From: Sphingobacterium sp. R2
GTDB lineage: Bacteria > Bacteroidota > Bacteroidia > Sphingobacteriales > Sphingobacteriaceae
NCBI RefSeq assembly: GCF_040760075.1
Contig: NZ_CP142884.1
Location: 3,162,001 to 3,226,000, forward strand
DNA: 64,000 bases
Direction: 5' to 3'
Part shown: piece by piece, positions 9,522-18,808 of the stretch
How positions within the stretch are numbered: the stretch's first letter is position 1
Layout: every line of letters begins with the position of its first letter
Translations under genes and position numbers: made by a program
Notes under the pieces: generated by a model
Database searches by the model: none
Seen by the model: the letters and a program-made list of their open reading frames with translations, nothing else
What the model was told of the DNA's origin: nothing

Positions 9522-9533
9522 TTGGTATACATA
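9522..9533. promoter_or_regulatory. GTATAC operator-like site 3
   Basis: TTGGTATACATA contains the same GTATAC core (9525-9530), with centres 23 bp apart from site 2. Both lie in the 160-bp divergent region between the lactonase and the aminotransferase operon, placed to control both directions. Confidence 0.5.
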
Positions 9534-9632
9534 AAGTAAGGTGTATTTAAATACAAATTATTGATGACTGCAACATGTGTGGCGGTGATCGTCCAATTAT
9601 AACAATAACAAATAGCAAAACTTTTAATAGGC

Positions 9633-10955
9633 ATGCAAGAAAATGAAAAATCAGCCGCGATACTGCGGGAGAATGCAAGATGGATACCTGGTGGAGTGGT
9701 ATCGTTAAATCGGAAGTCAGATCCGAATATCTGCTTCGTCAAAGGGAATGGTAGTTTGGTCGAAGATATTGATGGGAACAGCTACATCGATTATCAGGCT
9801 GGATTTGCTGCATCCTTTTTGGGGCATAATGATCCTGATGTGAACGCCGCAGTGTTACAGACATTGCAGGAGCAGCAGGTATTGATGGGGGCTGGGCCAA
9901 CGTTACTGGAAGGTGAGTTTGCGGAGCTTTTTTGTCAGTCTGTTCCTTCGGTGGAGAGCGTTCAGATTACAACTACAGGGTCGGAAGCGACTTACCATGC
10001 GATCCGTATTGCCCGTGCGGTAACAGGGCGTGATCATGTGATTGTTATGCAGGGGGGCTACAATGGCTGGCATAACGATGTGGCCTGCAATGTGATCAGT
10101 CAACGTGCAGATGTTGGCTCATATCAAAGTCCGGGGGAATATCCATTCGATTCATTAAGTGCTGGCGTTCCCAAAAATCACAGCGATTTAGTACACATTG
10201 TCAACTACAACGATTTGGAAAGTGTGCTGTATGTGGTTCAAAAATATGATGTTGCCTGTATTTTGTTGGAGCCTATTCTTCAGAATATCGGTATTGTAAA
10301 GCCAAAGGAAGGTTACCTGGAAGGCTTACGCAAGATGGCGGACGAGCATGGATTTCTGTTGATCTTTGATGAAGTGAAAACTGGATTTAGGCATGCGCTG
10401 GGGGGCTATCAGTCGATCTGTGGTATTCAGCCGGATCTTTCAACTTTCGGAAAGGCGGTTGCAAACGGCTACCCATTGGGTGTTATTGCAGGCAAGAAAA
10501 AATATATGGATTACTTTGTAGATCCTGATAAGTCAAAGCGGGTGATGATTGCCGGTACTTTTAATGCTTTTCCTTTAACGACTGCGGCGGCAATTGCAAC
10601 ATTGAAAAAATTAGGCAGCTCGGAACATCGAGTTTATGAGCACGTAGAAGCACTTGGTGCGCGTTTGGAACAGGGATATAACGAAATATTTCCTAAATTA
10701 GGCGTACCATTTTATGTCGCACGTCAAGGATCTGCCTTCTGTACATATTTTATGGACCATGCGCCAGTCAATTTTCATGATATTTTGGATAACCACAACT
10801 TTGAACTGGATACCCAATATCGTAAAAAGCTTATTAAAGAAGGGATTTTCAATTTCCCGGCACCAATTAAACAAGGCAGTATCTCCTTTGCGCATACGGA
10901 GGATGATATTGATCGGACTTTAGAAGCAACTGAACGCGTAATAAAAAGTTTGTAA
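9633..10955 (+). CDS. Class III PLP aminotransferase, glutamate-1-semialdehyde aminomutase-like
   Basis: A 440-residue fold-type I PLP enzyme. 'TTTGSEATYHAIRIAR' (about 113-128) is the GSAM-type phosphate-binding segment, 'LLIFDEVKTGFR' carries the cofactor Asp246, and 'TFGKAVANGYPLG' carries the Schiff-base Lys274. Family members transfer or move amino groups on semialdehydes and keto acids. It is first of a same-strand operon (gaps of 9-40 bp or overlaps) containing dehydratase, SDR and amidohydrolase genes, so a true heme-pathway HemL role is unlikely. Use on an amino-sugar-derived intermediate is inferred. Confidence 0.88.
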   Translation: MQENEKSAAILRENARWIPGGVVSLNRKSDPNICFVKGNGSLVEDIDGNSYIDYQAGFAASFLGHNDPDVNAAVLQTLQEQQVLMGAGPTLLEGEFAELFCQSVPSVESVQITTTGSEATYHAIRIARAVTGRDHVIVMQGGYNGWHNDVACNVISQRADVGSYQSPGEYPFDSLSAGVPKNHSDLVHIVNYNDLESVLYVVQKYDVACILLEPILQNIGIVKPKEGYLEGLRKMADEHGFLLIFDEVKTGFRHALGGYQSICGIQPDLSTFGKAVANGYPLGVIAGKKKYMDYFVDPDKSKRVMIAGTFNAFPLTTAAAIATLKKLGSSEHRVYEHVEALGARLEQGYNEIFPKLGVPFYVARQGSAFCTYFMDHAPVNFHDILDNHNFELDTQYRKKLIKEGIFNFPAPIKQGSISFAHTEDDIDRTLEATERVIKSL

Positions 10956-10964
10956 ACCCTAACT

Positions 10965-12143
10965 ATGAAAATAACCGCTATTGAAACCTTTGTGTGCCAT
11001 GCGCGCATGCGAAATTGGATTTTTGTCAAAATTATTACCGATCAGCCCGGACTTTGGGGCTGGGGCGAAGCCACCTTGGAATGGCATACGCAAAGTGTGG
11101 TGGGAGCAATCAAAGATATTTCTCAATTGTTGATCGGTGAAGATCCGCGTCGTATTGAATACCTGTGGCAGATGATGTATAGACAACACTTCTGGCATGG
11201 AAACGGGATCGTTCGTGGTACGGCCATCAGTGGTATCGACATCGCCTTATGGGATATCCTAGGTAAAATTCACAATGTCCCTTGTCACGAGTTGTGGGGA
11301 GGCCGTGTGCGTGATTATATCCGTTTGTATTGTCATTTAGGTGGAGGTCGCATGGAGGATTTTTATGAGACTGCTCCGGATGATGCCAAGCGGTTTGGTG
11401 ATCTTGCGCTGAAAGCTGTTGATGAGGGTTTTACCGCTTTTAAATCGATGGCTGTCCCAGAGACCATGTCGTTGGAAGGTCTCCGTCCAATTAAATATGC
11501 TGAAGCTTGCGTGAAGGCCATGCGTGACGCTGTTGGCGACGATATTGATATTATGGTGGATTGCCATGCTCGGCCAAGCCCACGTATGGGGATGCAATTT
11601 GCGAAAGCATTGGAGCCTTATGGCCTGTATTTCTTTGAAGAGCCATGTTGGCCAGAAACCATGGAAGATATTGCCTTGATTCAACGGGCAGTGACGACAC
11701 CTATTGCTTCAGGCGAACGTTTGATCGGATTGCATGCATTTCGGGATATGCTCGAGAAGCGGGCAGTGAGTGTGATCCAACCTGATATTACCCATTGTGG
11801 CGGTCTCTCTGAAGCGCGTAAGATCGCAGCTTTGGCTGATGCTTACCGTGTATCTATGGCGCCACATAACCCTCAGGGACCTGTGAGTACGGCCGCCTCC
11901 ATTGAGCTGGGATTTGCAACACCATCCTATATTATTTGCGAAAGTGTGCATAAGGACGTTGAATGGCGCCAGGACGTGGTTACCGAAGGGTTTACAGTTC
12001 AAGAGAAAGGGCGGATTGTTCTGCCGAATAAGCGCGCCGGTTTGGGTATTGAAATCAATGAAGAAGAGGTAAAGAAGCATCCTTTTCAACAGGAAATATT
12101 GCAGCGAACCTTCTATAAAGACGGTAGTGTAGGGGATTGGTAG
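10965..12143 (+). CDS. Enolase-superfamily acid-sugar dehydratase (galactonate dehydratase-like)
   Basis: A 392-residue mandelate racemase/muconate lactonizing enzyme family member. The catalytic set aligns with E. coli D-galactonate dehydratase (Asp183, His185, Glu209, Glu235, His285) at a constant offset of 16: Asp199 and His201 in '[10 protein letters not shown]', Glu225 in 'FFEEP', Glu251 in 'ASGERLIG', His301 in 'APHNPQGP'. The expected reaction is dehydration of an aldonate to a 2-keto-3-deoxy acid. Galactonate itself is not proven, since this family includes many acid-sugar specificities. It starts 9 bp after the aminotransferase stop. Confidence 0.92.
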   Translation: MKITAIETFVCHARMRNWIFVKIITDQPGLWGWGEATLEWHTQSVVGAIKDISQLLIGEDPRRIEYLWQMMYRQHFWHGNGIVRGTAISGIDIALWDILGKIHNVPCHELWGGRVRDYIRLYCHLGGGRMEDFYETAPDDAKRFGDLALKAVDEGFTAFKSMAVPETMSLEGLRPIKYAEACVKAMRDAVGDDIDIMVDCHARPSPRMGMQFAKALEPYGLYFFEEPCWPETMEDIALIQRAVTTPIASGERLIGLHAFRDMLEKRAVSVIQPDITHCGGLSEARKIAALADAYRVSMAPHNPQGPVSTAASIELGFATPSYIICESVHKDVEWRQDVVTEGFTVQEKGRIVLPNKRAGLGIEINEEEVKKHPFQQEILQRTFYKDGSVGDW

Positions 12144-12159
12144 TCTAAAAATAGCGATA

Positions 12160-12927
12160 ATGGAGGAATATAAGAATAAAGTCGTATTGATCAGTGGGGG
12201 ACTTGGTGATATCGGAAGGGCTATGGCTGAAGCATTTTTGACCCAGCAGGCAATTGTATGCATCTCGGATCGGTTTGAACCACAGGCGGCGAGAGCGCAG
12301 TGGCCCTTGTTGGAAGATGCTGGAGCACGTTTGTTTTATGATCAGGTCGATGTTGCAGATGCCAGGCAGGTGGACGCCTGGGTGAAACGCATAAGGCAGG
12401 AGTTGGGCGCAATATCCATCTGTATCGCGAATGCCGCATGCGTCACTATTAAAGATTTCAGCACGTTAAGCAACGAGGAATGGAAGAATGAAATGGCCGT
12501 TAATCTCGACGGTTCATTCTTCCTGGCGAATGCTTGTGCAAAGTCATTTGTGGAGAATGAGATCGCAGGCTCGATCATTTTTATGGGTAGCTGGGCTGCA
12601 CATGCCGTACATCAAAATTTACCGGCCTATAGTGTCTCTAAGGCGGGCCTGCGGATGCTTTGCCAAGCCATGGCTCTTGAATATGCAGCATACGGAATTC
12701 GTGTCAACGAGATTGCACCAGGTTATGTCAATGCGGGGTTGAGCAAAGTGGTCTGGTCATCAAACGCCGAACTTCAAATGAAAGCAAAGGCTGTGGTGCC
12801 ACTTGGTCAGATTATAGAAGCCGAAGAGGTTGCTAAACAGGTGCTATGGATCTGTTCGGACAATTGTAAACATATGACTGGTGCCGCAATTGTGATGGAT
12901 GGTGGACTGTCTTTGATTAGACCTTAA
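12160..12927 (+). CDS. Short-chain dehydrogenase/reductase
   Basis: A 255-residue classical SDR. The cofactor loop is 'ISGGLGDIGRAM' (Gly13-Gly19), followed by 'NAAC' in place of NNAG. The catalytic residues are Asn115, Ser144, Tyr157 and Lys161 ('YSVSK'), and the C-terminal part has 'VNEIAPGYV' and 'GAAIVMDGG'. It is a cytoplasmic NAD(P)-dependent oxidoreductase, probably acting on a hydroxyl or keto group of a sugar-acid intermediate. It lies 16 bp after the dehydratase and 3 bp before the ceramidase-like gene. Substrate and cofactor preference are unresolved. Confidence 0.92.
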   Translation: MEEYKNKVVLISGGLGDIGRAMAEAFLTQQAIVCISDRFEPQAARAQWPLLEDAGARLFYDQVDVADARQVDAWVKRIRQELGAISICIANAACVTIKDFSTLSNEEWKNEMAVNLDGSFFLANACAKSFVENEIAGSIIFMGSWAAHAVHQNLPAYSVSKAGLRMLCQAMALEYAAYGIRVNEIAPGYVNAGLSKVVWSSNAELQMKAKAVVPLGQIIEAEEVAKQVLWICSDNCKHMTGAAIVMDGGLSLIRP

Positions 12928-12930
12928 TGT

Positions 12931-14322
12931 ATGAAACAGAAAGACCTCTTGAAAGAAACGACGGGTAGTTTGTACGGACGATTTGGACTTAGCCAATGTG
13001 ATATTACTCCACCGATCGGCATCTATTCCCGTAATTGGGGGGCGGCTGCATTTGACCGGGCAACGGCTGTTCATCAGCCTTTGATGATGCATTGTCTATA
13101 TATGCAATCCTGCGATGGCTTGCCTGCAATTCTGTTAACCGCTGATTTAGGCTGGTGGAAAAATGCAGCTGATGAACAAAATTTACGATTAGCATTGCTC
13201 AGTCATTTCAATCTGGCTGAATCGCAGCTGATTTTTGCGCTATCGCATACCCATGCGGGGCCTAGTATCTGTTCGACAGATGCAGCGCAACCTGGAGGTG
13301 AACTGATTTTGCCGTACCTTGAATTCCTCAAACAACAGGCGATATCTTGTGTTGAAATGGCACAAAATGGGCTATTTAAGGGAAGTTTAACCTGGAACTA
13401 TGGTGTATGCGATTTGGCCAGCAACCGCGATCTGGAAGTAGATTCTCATTATTTGATTGGTTACAATCCATTGAAAGCAGCAGATACAACCTTGTTGGTC
13501 GGACGGCTGTATGATGAAACTGAAAGCTTGAAAGCGGTTATTTGTAATTATGCATGCCACCCAACCAGCTTTGCTTACGAGAATGATCTGCTCTCGCCTG
13601 ATTTTGTGGGCGAAATGCGAAATACCGTAGAGCGTTCGTTATCCGTGCCTTGTCTTTTTTTACAGGGCGCATCAGGTGATTTAGCTCCACGGAGACAGTA
13701 TGTAAAGGATCCAGCACTGGTCGAAGCCAACGGAAAGCAGTTGGGTTATGCTGTTCTCGCGACGCTGGCCCAGGAACAGCATAGTCATAAAAACTGGGTT
13801 TTTAAGGAATCCTTGATTTCGGGGGCTCCACTGGCCTGTTGGGGATTTCGGGAACAGACCGCTCCAATCGATTTTAAGCAAAGGGTATTATCTGTTAAAG
13901 TGCCTTACAAAAAACTGCCTAGTCCCGAAGCAATTTTGAATGAATACGAACGCTGTACGGATCGTGTTATGAAAGATCGCCTTTGGCGGAAATATAATAC
14001 CCGTAAATCCATTGGCGATCAACAGGAAGCTATTATTCCGGTGTGGATCTGGAAAATGGGGGATGCCGTGTTGGTGGCGCAGGCCAACGAAGCCTATTCC
14101 TGTTATCAAATCGAAGTGAGAGCCCAATTTCCAGATCATACGATCGTTTTTATCAATATCGCGAATGGCTATGTGGGGTATCTCGCACCGAAGGAGCTTT
14201 ATGATAAGGATATTTATGCTGTGTGGCAAAGCCCCTATGCCAGCGGCGGTCTTGAAATACTTATTGAACAAACTAAATTAGGAATTCAAACATTATTGAC
14301 CGATGAAACTGGATTGGATTGA
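12931..14322 (+). CDS. Neutral/alkaline ceramidase-like hydrolase lacking the nucleophilic Ser
   Basis: A 463-residue protein resembling the N-terminal catalytic domain of neutral ceramidase. 'GRFGLSQCDITPPIG' at the start, 'SHTHAGPS' (His106/His108) and 'CNYACHPTSF' (His210) correspond to zinc-ligand segments. The ceramidase nucleophile motif GDxSPN appears as 'SGDLAPR', with Ala252 where the Ser should be. No signal peptide is evident, so it is probably cytoplasmic. It overlaps the symporter gene by 20 bp. An amide- or ester-hydrolysing role on a sugar is possible, but the missing Ser argues against ordinary ceramidase activity. Confidence 0.8.
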   Translation: MKQKDLLKETTGSLYGRFGLSQCDITPPIGIYSRNWGAAAFDRATAVHQPLMMHCLYMQSCDGLPAILLTADLGWWKNAADEQNLRLALLSHFNLAESQLIFALSHTHAGPSICSTDAAQPGGELILPYLEFLKQQAISCVEMAQNGLFKGSLTWNYGVCDLASNRDLEVDSHYLIGYNPLKAADTTLLVGRLYDETESLKAVICNYACHPTSFAYENDLLSPDFVGEMRNTVERSLSVPCLFLQGASGDLAPRRQYVKDPALVEANGKQLGYAVLATLAQEQHSHKNWVFKESLISGAPLACWGFREQTAPIDFKQRVLSVKVPYKKLPSPEAILNEYERCTDRVMKDRLWRKYNTRKSIGDQQEAIIPVWIWKMGDAVLVAQANEAYSCYQIEVRAQFPDHTIVFINIANGYVGYLAPKELYDKDIYAVWQSPYASGGLEILIEQTKLGIQTLLTDETGLD

Positions 14323-15868
14323 TGTCGTTATTTTTGCCGTATATATTATTGGTATAGTGGTATTGGGCTTATACGCTTCGAAAAAAAACTCCGCCTCGAA
14401 GCGGGATTATTTTCTTGCGGGTGATAAGCTGCCCTGGTGGATGATTGGCGGAAGTATCATCGCCGCAAATATCAGCAGCCATCATCTCGTTGGCGCTATG
14501 GGGGCTGCTTATAGTCGCGGTTTTGTGGCGATCACCCTGGAATGGGGAGCGATTCTAATCGGTTTTAATGCATTGTTATGGATATTTCTCCCTTTTTATA
14601 TCCGAAACGGTTTCTATACGATTCCTGAGTACCTCGAAAAAAGATACGGCAACGCTACCCGCGTGTTGTACGCTATTTTGATCCTGTTTACCTATGTTTT
14701 TGTGGAGATTGGCGCCGTTCTTTATTTGGGCGGTCTGTCGCTGCACGCTTTATTCGACATTCCTATTTTATACAGTATTTTTGGAATGGCAATTTTGACC
14801 GGTTTATATACCGTTTTAGGCGGTTTAAAAGCGGTGATATGGACGGAGATGGTACAGCTTGTCATTTTGGTGCTGGGCGGAATAGTATTAACTTTTGCCA
14901 CCATTGATGCGGCAGGAGGGTTTCAGTCTGTGGTAGAATCCTCCAAGGATTGGAAAATGTTTTATCCCGCATCTGATCCTGACTTTCCCTGGACGATGTA
15001 TTTAGGCGGACTGTTGTGTATCAGCGTGTTTTATTGCGCTACGAACCAATTTATTGTGCAGCGCGTATTGGCTGCAAAAAATGAATGGCATGGGCGCATG
15101 GGGGTCATCTTTGGTGACTATCTTAAATTTTTGGTTCCCTTGATTATTACTATTCCGGCATTGGTGGCGCCAAAATTCCTGCCGCATCTCGATCAGCCCG
15201 ATTTACTGTTTGCGACACTCGTGGAAACCTTATTGCCCAAAGGTTTGGTTGGCTTGGTGATGGCGGGGTTAATTTCGGCCATCATGTCCCATATTTCAGG
15301 AGCGATCAATTCCTGTACAACCATTCTGACCGTTGATATCTATAGCCAGTATATTAATAAAAATGCAAGTGACTACGAAGCAGTCCGTTTTGGTAAGCGC
15401 GCCGGAGTCGCTATTATCGTGCTCGGAATCATGAGTGCGGTTGTACTGATCAGTTATTCGGATAAACCAGTTTTCCTTTATTTGATGAATCTATACGGTC
15501 TTTTCACGCCAGGCATTGCAACAATGTTTTTAATGGGGGTTTTTTGGAAAAGAACGACATCGCAGGGTGCTTTGACAGCAGGTTTACTGACAATTCCCCT
15601 TTCTTTACTTTTGGAATACGCCTTACCTGAAATGCCGTTTTTTAATAGAACAGGTATTGTATTCTGGACTTGTATGATTGCTTGCGCAGTAGTCAGTTTG
15701 TTGACACCTGCGGTCTCAGAAGCAAGGTTAAAAAATCTTGTGTTGACCGGCGATTCTTTTCAGGTACCGGTTCAGGATAAAGCCGCTTACCGTGGATTTC
15801 GAAATCCGACGGTATGGTGGATAATTATAACGGTATTGGTGCTCTATTTTTATGTACGTTATTTTTAG
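14303..15868 (+). CDS. Sodium:solute symporter (SSS/SGLT family)
   Basis: A 521-residue polytopic membrane protein with about 13-14 hydrophobic segments. Family features are an N-terminal segment 'DVVIFAVYIIGIVVLGLYAS', 'DYFLAGDKLPWWMIGGSIIAANIS', the 'GAVLYLGGLSLHAL' region and 'GLISAIMSHISGAINS', containing the Na+-site Ser residues. It probably imports the monosaccharide or sugar acid released by the lyase pathway across the inner membrane. The start overlaps the ceramidase-like gene by 20 bp, indicating translational coupling. Confidence 0.94.
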   Translation: MKLDWIDVVIFAVYIIGIVVLGLYASKKNSASKRDYFLAGDKLPWWMIGGSIIAANISSHHLVGAMGAAYSRGFVAITLEWGAILIGFNALLWIFLPFYIRNGFYTIPEYLEKRYGNATRVLYAILILFTYVFVEIGAVLYLGGLSLHALFDIPILYSIFGMAILTGLYTVLGGLKAVIWTEMVQLVILVLGGIVLTFATIDAAGGFQSVVESSKDWKMFYPASDPDFPWTMYLGGLLCISVFYCATNQFIVQRVLAAKNEWHGRMGVIFGDYLKFLVPLIITIPALVAPKFLPHLDQPDLLFATLVETLLPKGLVGLVMAGLISAIMSHISGAINSCTTILTVDIYSQYINKNASDYEAVRFGKRAGVAIIVLGIMSAVVLISYSDKPVFLYLMNLYGLFTPGIATMFLMGVFWKRTTSQGALTAGLLTIPLSLLLEYALPEMPFFNRTGIVFWTCMIACAVVSLLTPAVSEARLKNLVLTGDSFQVPVQDKAAYRGFRNPTVWWIIITVLVLYFYVRYF

Positions 15869-15908
15869 CTTAACTTGTTGAAGTGTTAAACTTTTAAAAC
15901 TTATCCAG

Positions 15909-17120
15909 ATGATCGAGCCAATACGGAAAGAATTAAATACCAAGATAGAGACCATTTTTCCGAAAATCGTTGCAATACGCCGACATATCCATCAGCATCC
16001 TGAATTGTCCTTTCAAGAATACGAGACAAGCGCCTATATTCAGCAACAACTCGGGGAATTGGGTATACCATTTGAGATTGTCGCTCAAACAGGAGTTGTG
16101 GCTGTGCTGACCGGTCAAAAATCGGCGAGTGACGATATTGTGGTATTACGAGCAGATATTGATGCTTTACCGATAGACGAGCAAAATGATGTGGGATATA
16201 AATCGAAGAATAGTGGTGTCATGCATGCTTGTGGCCATGATTTTCATACGGCTAATCTATTGGGGGCGGCGTCCATATTAAATGATTATAAAACGGAATT
16301 TTCCGGTAAAATTGTTTTGCTATTTCAGCCTGCTGAGGAAAAGATTCCTGGCGGAGCGATTCAGGTTTTGGAATCCGGGATTCTGGAATCTTTTGGTGGA
16401 ACGATTAAAGCTGTGCTGGGTTTACATGTAAGTCCCCGTGTTTCTGTAGGAAAAGTCGGTTTACGTTCCGGGCGATTTATGGCCTCGAGCGACGAGTTCT
16501 ATTTCACCATTAAGGGACGTGGTGGCCATGCTGCGGAGCCACATCGGGCTGTTGATCCCATTATGATCGGCGCGCAGTTACTCACCACATTACAGCAAGT
16601 TGTCAGTCGGAAAGCCAACCCTGATGTACCGTCTGTATTGACCTTTGGTCGTTTTATTGGAGATGGTGCTGCCAATGTTATTCCCGAGGAAGTTAAATTA
16701 GCCGGAACATTTCGTACAATGGATGAGGTGTGGCGCAAGGAGGCGCTGGAAATGGTTGCTGAAATAGCGGCAACGCTTCCTGTATCGCTTGGTGCAAAGG
16801 TAGAAGTTGAAGTCCGGCATGGTTATCCCGCGCTTTATAATGATCCCGCGTTAACACAAAAAGTCAAAACAATTATTGCGGAGACGATGGGGAATAGTGT
16901 GCCACAAGATCTCGAAATCTGGATGGCAGCCGAGGATTTTGCTTATTATTCTTATCGTTATCCCGCCGTGTTTATGTTGATAGGCACAAATAATGACGAT
17001 TCTGCCACACAATATGGTCTTCATAATCCACAGTTCAATCTGGATGAAAAGGCTTTCGAAACATCAATAGCTGTTTTAGTCAATGCAGCTATTTCCCTTT
17101 TGAATGAATCAAATGAATAG
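15909..17120 (+). CDS. M20-family amidohydrolase/aminoacylase
   Basis: A 403-residue cytoplasmic metallohydrolase of the M20D type. Motifs in order: 'RRHIHQHPELSFQEYET' (about 24-40), 'LRADIDALPI', 'MHACGHDFHTANLLG' with Cys108 and His110, 'QPAEEKIPGGA' with the Glu143/144 pair, 'GRGGHAAEPH', and 'HNPQFNLDEKAF' at the end. Family enzymes remove N-acyl groups from amino acids or related amides. Here it sits 40 bp after a symporter in a sugar-catabolic operon, so deacylation of an N-acyl amino sugar acid is a plausible but unproven role. Confidence 0.92.
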   Translation: MIEPIRKELNTKIETIFPKIVAIRRHIHQHPELSFQEYETSAYIQQQLGELGIPFEIVAQTGVVAVLTGQKSASDDIVVLRADIDALPIDEQNDVGYKSKNSGVMHACGHDFHTANLLGAASILNDYKTEFSGKIVLLFQPAEEKIPGGAIQVLESGILESFGGTIKAVLGLHVSPRVSVGKVGLRSGRFMASSDEFYFTIKGRGGHAAEPHRAVDPIMIGAQLLTTLQQVVSRKANPDVPSVLTFGRFIGDGAANVIPEEVKLAGTFRTMDEVWRKEALEMVAEIAATLPVSLGAKVEVEVRHGYPALYNDPALTQKVKTIIAETMGNSVPQDLEIWMAAEDFAYYSYRYPAVFMLIGTNNDDSATQYGLHNPQFNLDEKAFETSIAVLVNAAISLLNESNE

Positions 17121-18084
17121 AAAAAAATTCTTGATGTCCTCCTTTGCATTTGGATTATCCTATGTCGTTAATGCGAATAATAAGGTGTTCTCTGGGCATG
17201 ATAACGTAAAAAAGATAGGGATTATTGGGTTAGACATTACACACGCTGTTGCTTTTACAAGAGCGATTAATACGGCTGCTAGCAATCATCCCTACGGAAA
17301 ATACAGGGTTGTTGCAGCTTATCCCTATGGAAGCAAAACAATCCCATTAAGTATCGAGCGTATTCCGAAAATTACAGCGGAAGTGCAGCAGCTCGGTGTT
17401 TCGATTATATCAAGTATTGCCGAACTATTGAAAAAAGTAGACTATGTGTTTTTGGAGACAAATGATGGAAATCTTCATCTGGAGCAGGCACTTCAAGTAA
17501 TCAAAGCTAAAAAACCTTTATTTATCGATAAACCAATAGCGAATTCCTATAGGGACGCTTTCCAAATTTTTCAAGCGGCAAAAAACTACGGTTGCCCTGT
17601 TTTTTCATCAAGCTCCTTGCGTTTTATTACCGGACTTCAGGAATTAGATAGGACTAAGGTAATAGGCGCAGATGTCTATTGTCCGGCAGTAACGGAGCCT
17701 TCGCATAAGGATCTGTATTGGTATGGAATCCATGGGGTCGAAATGTTATTTGCATTGATGGGACCGGGATGCCGCTCGGTAAAAACGATTCAGGAACAAG
17801 GTACCTCGTTTTATGTTGGGGAGTGGGCGGATGGAAGAATTGCCTCACTTCGGGGCATTCGCGAGGGAAAGGATGATTTTGGGGGAACGGTTTTTTTGAA
17901 AGATCAGATTGTCCATTTGGGACAATTTATGGGATACGGCCCATTGTTGGATAAGATCCTTCCATTTTTCGAAACGGGTGTAAGTCCGGTTGACGAAAAG
18001 GAAACCCTGGCAATATGCGCATTTATAGATGCAGCCGAAGAAAGTAAATTAAATGGCGGAAGTACCATTCAGCTTCAAAAATAA
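17104..18084 (+). CDS. Gfo/Idh/MocA-family oxidoreductase, exported
   Basis: A 326-residue protein with an N-terminal export signal beginning 'MNRKKFLMSSFAFGLSYVV'. The preferred start may be the ATG at 17113, because the first ATG (17104) only adds MNQ. The Rossmann start 'KIGIIGLDITHAVAF' is a variant of GxGxxA. 'VFLETNDGNLHLEQALQVIKAKKPLFIDKPIA' is the Gfo/Idh hallmark with the EKP-like 'DKP' Lys, and 'YWYGIHGVEMLFALMG' lies in the substrate domain. The gene overlaps the M20 gene by 17 bp and closes the operon. A periplasmic sugar oxidoreductase is inferred. Confidence 0.88.
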   Translation: MNQMNRKKFLMSSFAFGLSYVVNANNKVFSGHDNVKKIGIIGLDITHAVAFTRAINTAASNHPYGKYRVVAAYPYGSKTIPLSIERIPKITAEVQQLGVSIISSIAELLKKVDYVFLETNDGNLHLEQALQVIKAKKPLFIDKPIANSYRDAFQIFQAAKNYGCPVFSSSSLRFITGLQELDRTKVIGADVYCPAVTEPSHKDLYWYGIHGVEMLFALMGPGCRSVKTIQEQGTSFYVGEWADGRIASLRGIREGKDDFGGTVFLKDQIVHLGQFMGYGPLLDKILPFFETGVSPVDEKETLAICAFIDAAEESKLNGGSTIQLQK

Positions 18085-18112
18085 GCAGCGCCGATCCGAA
18101 ATATGGATAAAA

Positions 18113-18152
18113 GAGTACCGTGATCATAAGCTGAGTACCGTGATCAAAAGCG
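18113..18152. repeat. Two tandem 20-bp units
   Basis: GAGTACCGTGATCA occurs at 18113-18126 and again at 18133-18146, and the 20-bp units match at 18 of 20 positions. It lies in the 232-bp gap after the oxidoreductase gene. No function is visible. Confidence 0.7.
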
Positions 18153-18316
18153 CGCTATTGAAGATCGCAACGAGAGAGGCAACGTCTGTTGCCCTACCAA
18201 GATCCTGTTTTGAAAAGAAAAAAGTACCATGGGTAGAAATGATAGGAAAAAGGTTAAACGAAGTCACACTTTCAGCTATTGACCACTCAGACTAATAGGA
18301 TAAAATGATCGCCTAA

Positions 18317-18808
18317 TTAATCGTGATACTGTTCTAAAAACTGATTGATCTGATTCGTCAGACCGAAAGATTCTGTTTCCAATAAATTGATTTCAGCCTC
18401 TATTTCGGTGGTCGTTGGTGATAAGGTTAGCTTTTGGTACACCTGAATGTCCAGTTCCAAAACAGCTAATTGCAGGGCTAATAGATGCTTCCCTTCGTTC
18501 GTATGGAGTTTCAGTTCGTTGAACGCATGTTTTAAACGTTCCAGTTCAGCAATTGATTTTTCACAGTCATTTTCATCCGCCTTGCCAAAGTTCGGATAGG
18601 TTTCACCCAATGTACGAAAAGCATCGAGGTATTCTTCCTCTGACATTTCATAAATATTCGAATAGAGCATATTGTACGCATCGATGGCGTCATAGGTATC
18701 CGCATCCATTAAGTCTTCGCGATAGTTTTCGACCAATTGGTTGATGTCCTGAGATTCAATTTGTAAAATTGACTCAATATCTTGTTTAATAAGATTGGCT
18801 AATTCCAT
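18317..18808 (-). CDS. Hypothetical acidic helical protein
   Basis: A 163-residue protein not recognised. It is strongly acidic, almost wholly alpha-helical in appearance and rich in Leu, Glu and Asp, with no signal peptide, Cys cluster or membrane segment. Repeated patterns like 'LIKQDIESILQIESQDINQLV' and 'TTEIEAEINLLETESF' suggest coiled-coil or helical-bundle packing. It is alone on its strand, with the NAD operon starting 314 bp upstream in the opposite direction. Probably real from its length and composition. A role cannot be assigned. Confidence 0.65.
   Translation of the reverse strand: MELANLIKQDIESILQIESQDINQLVENYREDLMDADTYDAIDAYNMLYSNIYEMSEEEYLDAFRTLGETYPNFGKADENDCEKSIAELERLKHAFNELKLHTNEGKHLLALQLAVLELDIQVYQKLTLSPTTTEIEAEINLLETESFGLTNQINQFLEQYHD

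Noticed and set aside
5288..18084. Heparin/heparan degradation locus
   Set aside because: The lyase fold is right, but sulfatases, GH88 and other heparin-pathway genes are absent, so only a general uronate-polymer role is claimed.
18053..18295. 80-codon frame overlapping the end of the Gfo/Idh gene
   Set aside because: It starts inside the preceding gene, has irregular composition and includes the tandem 20-bp repeat; no homology pattern was recognised.
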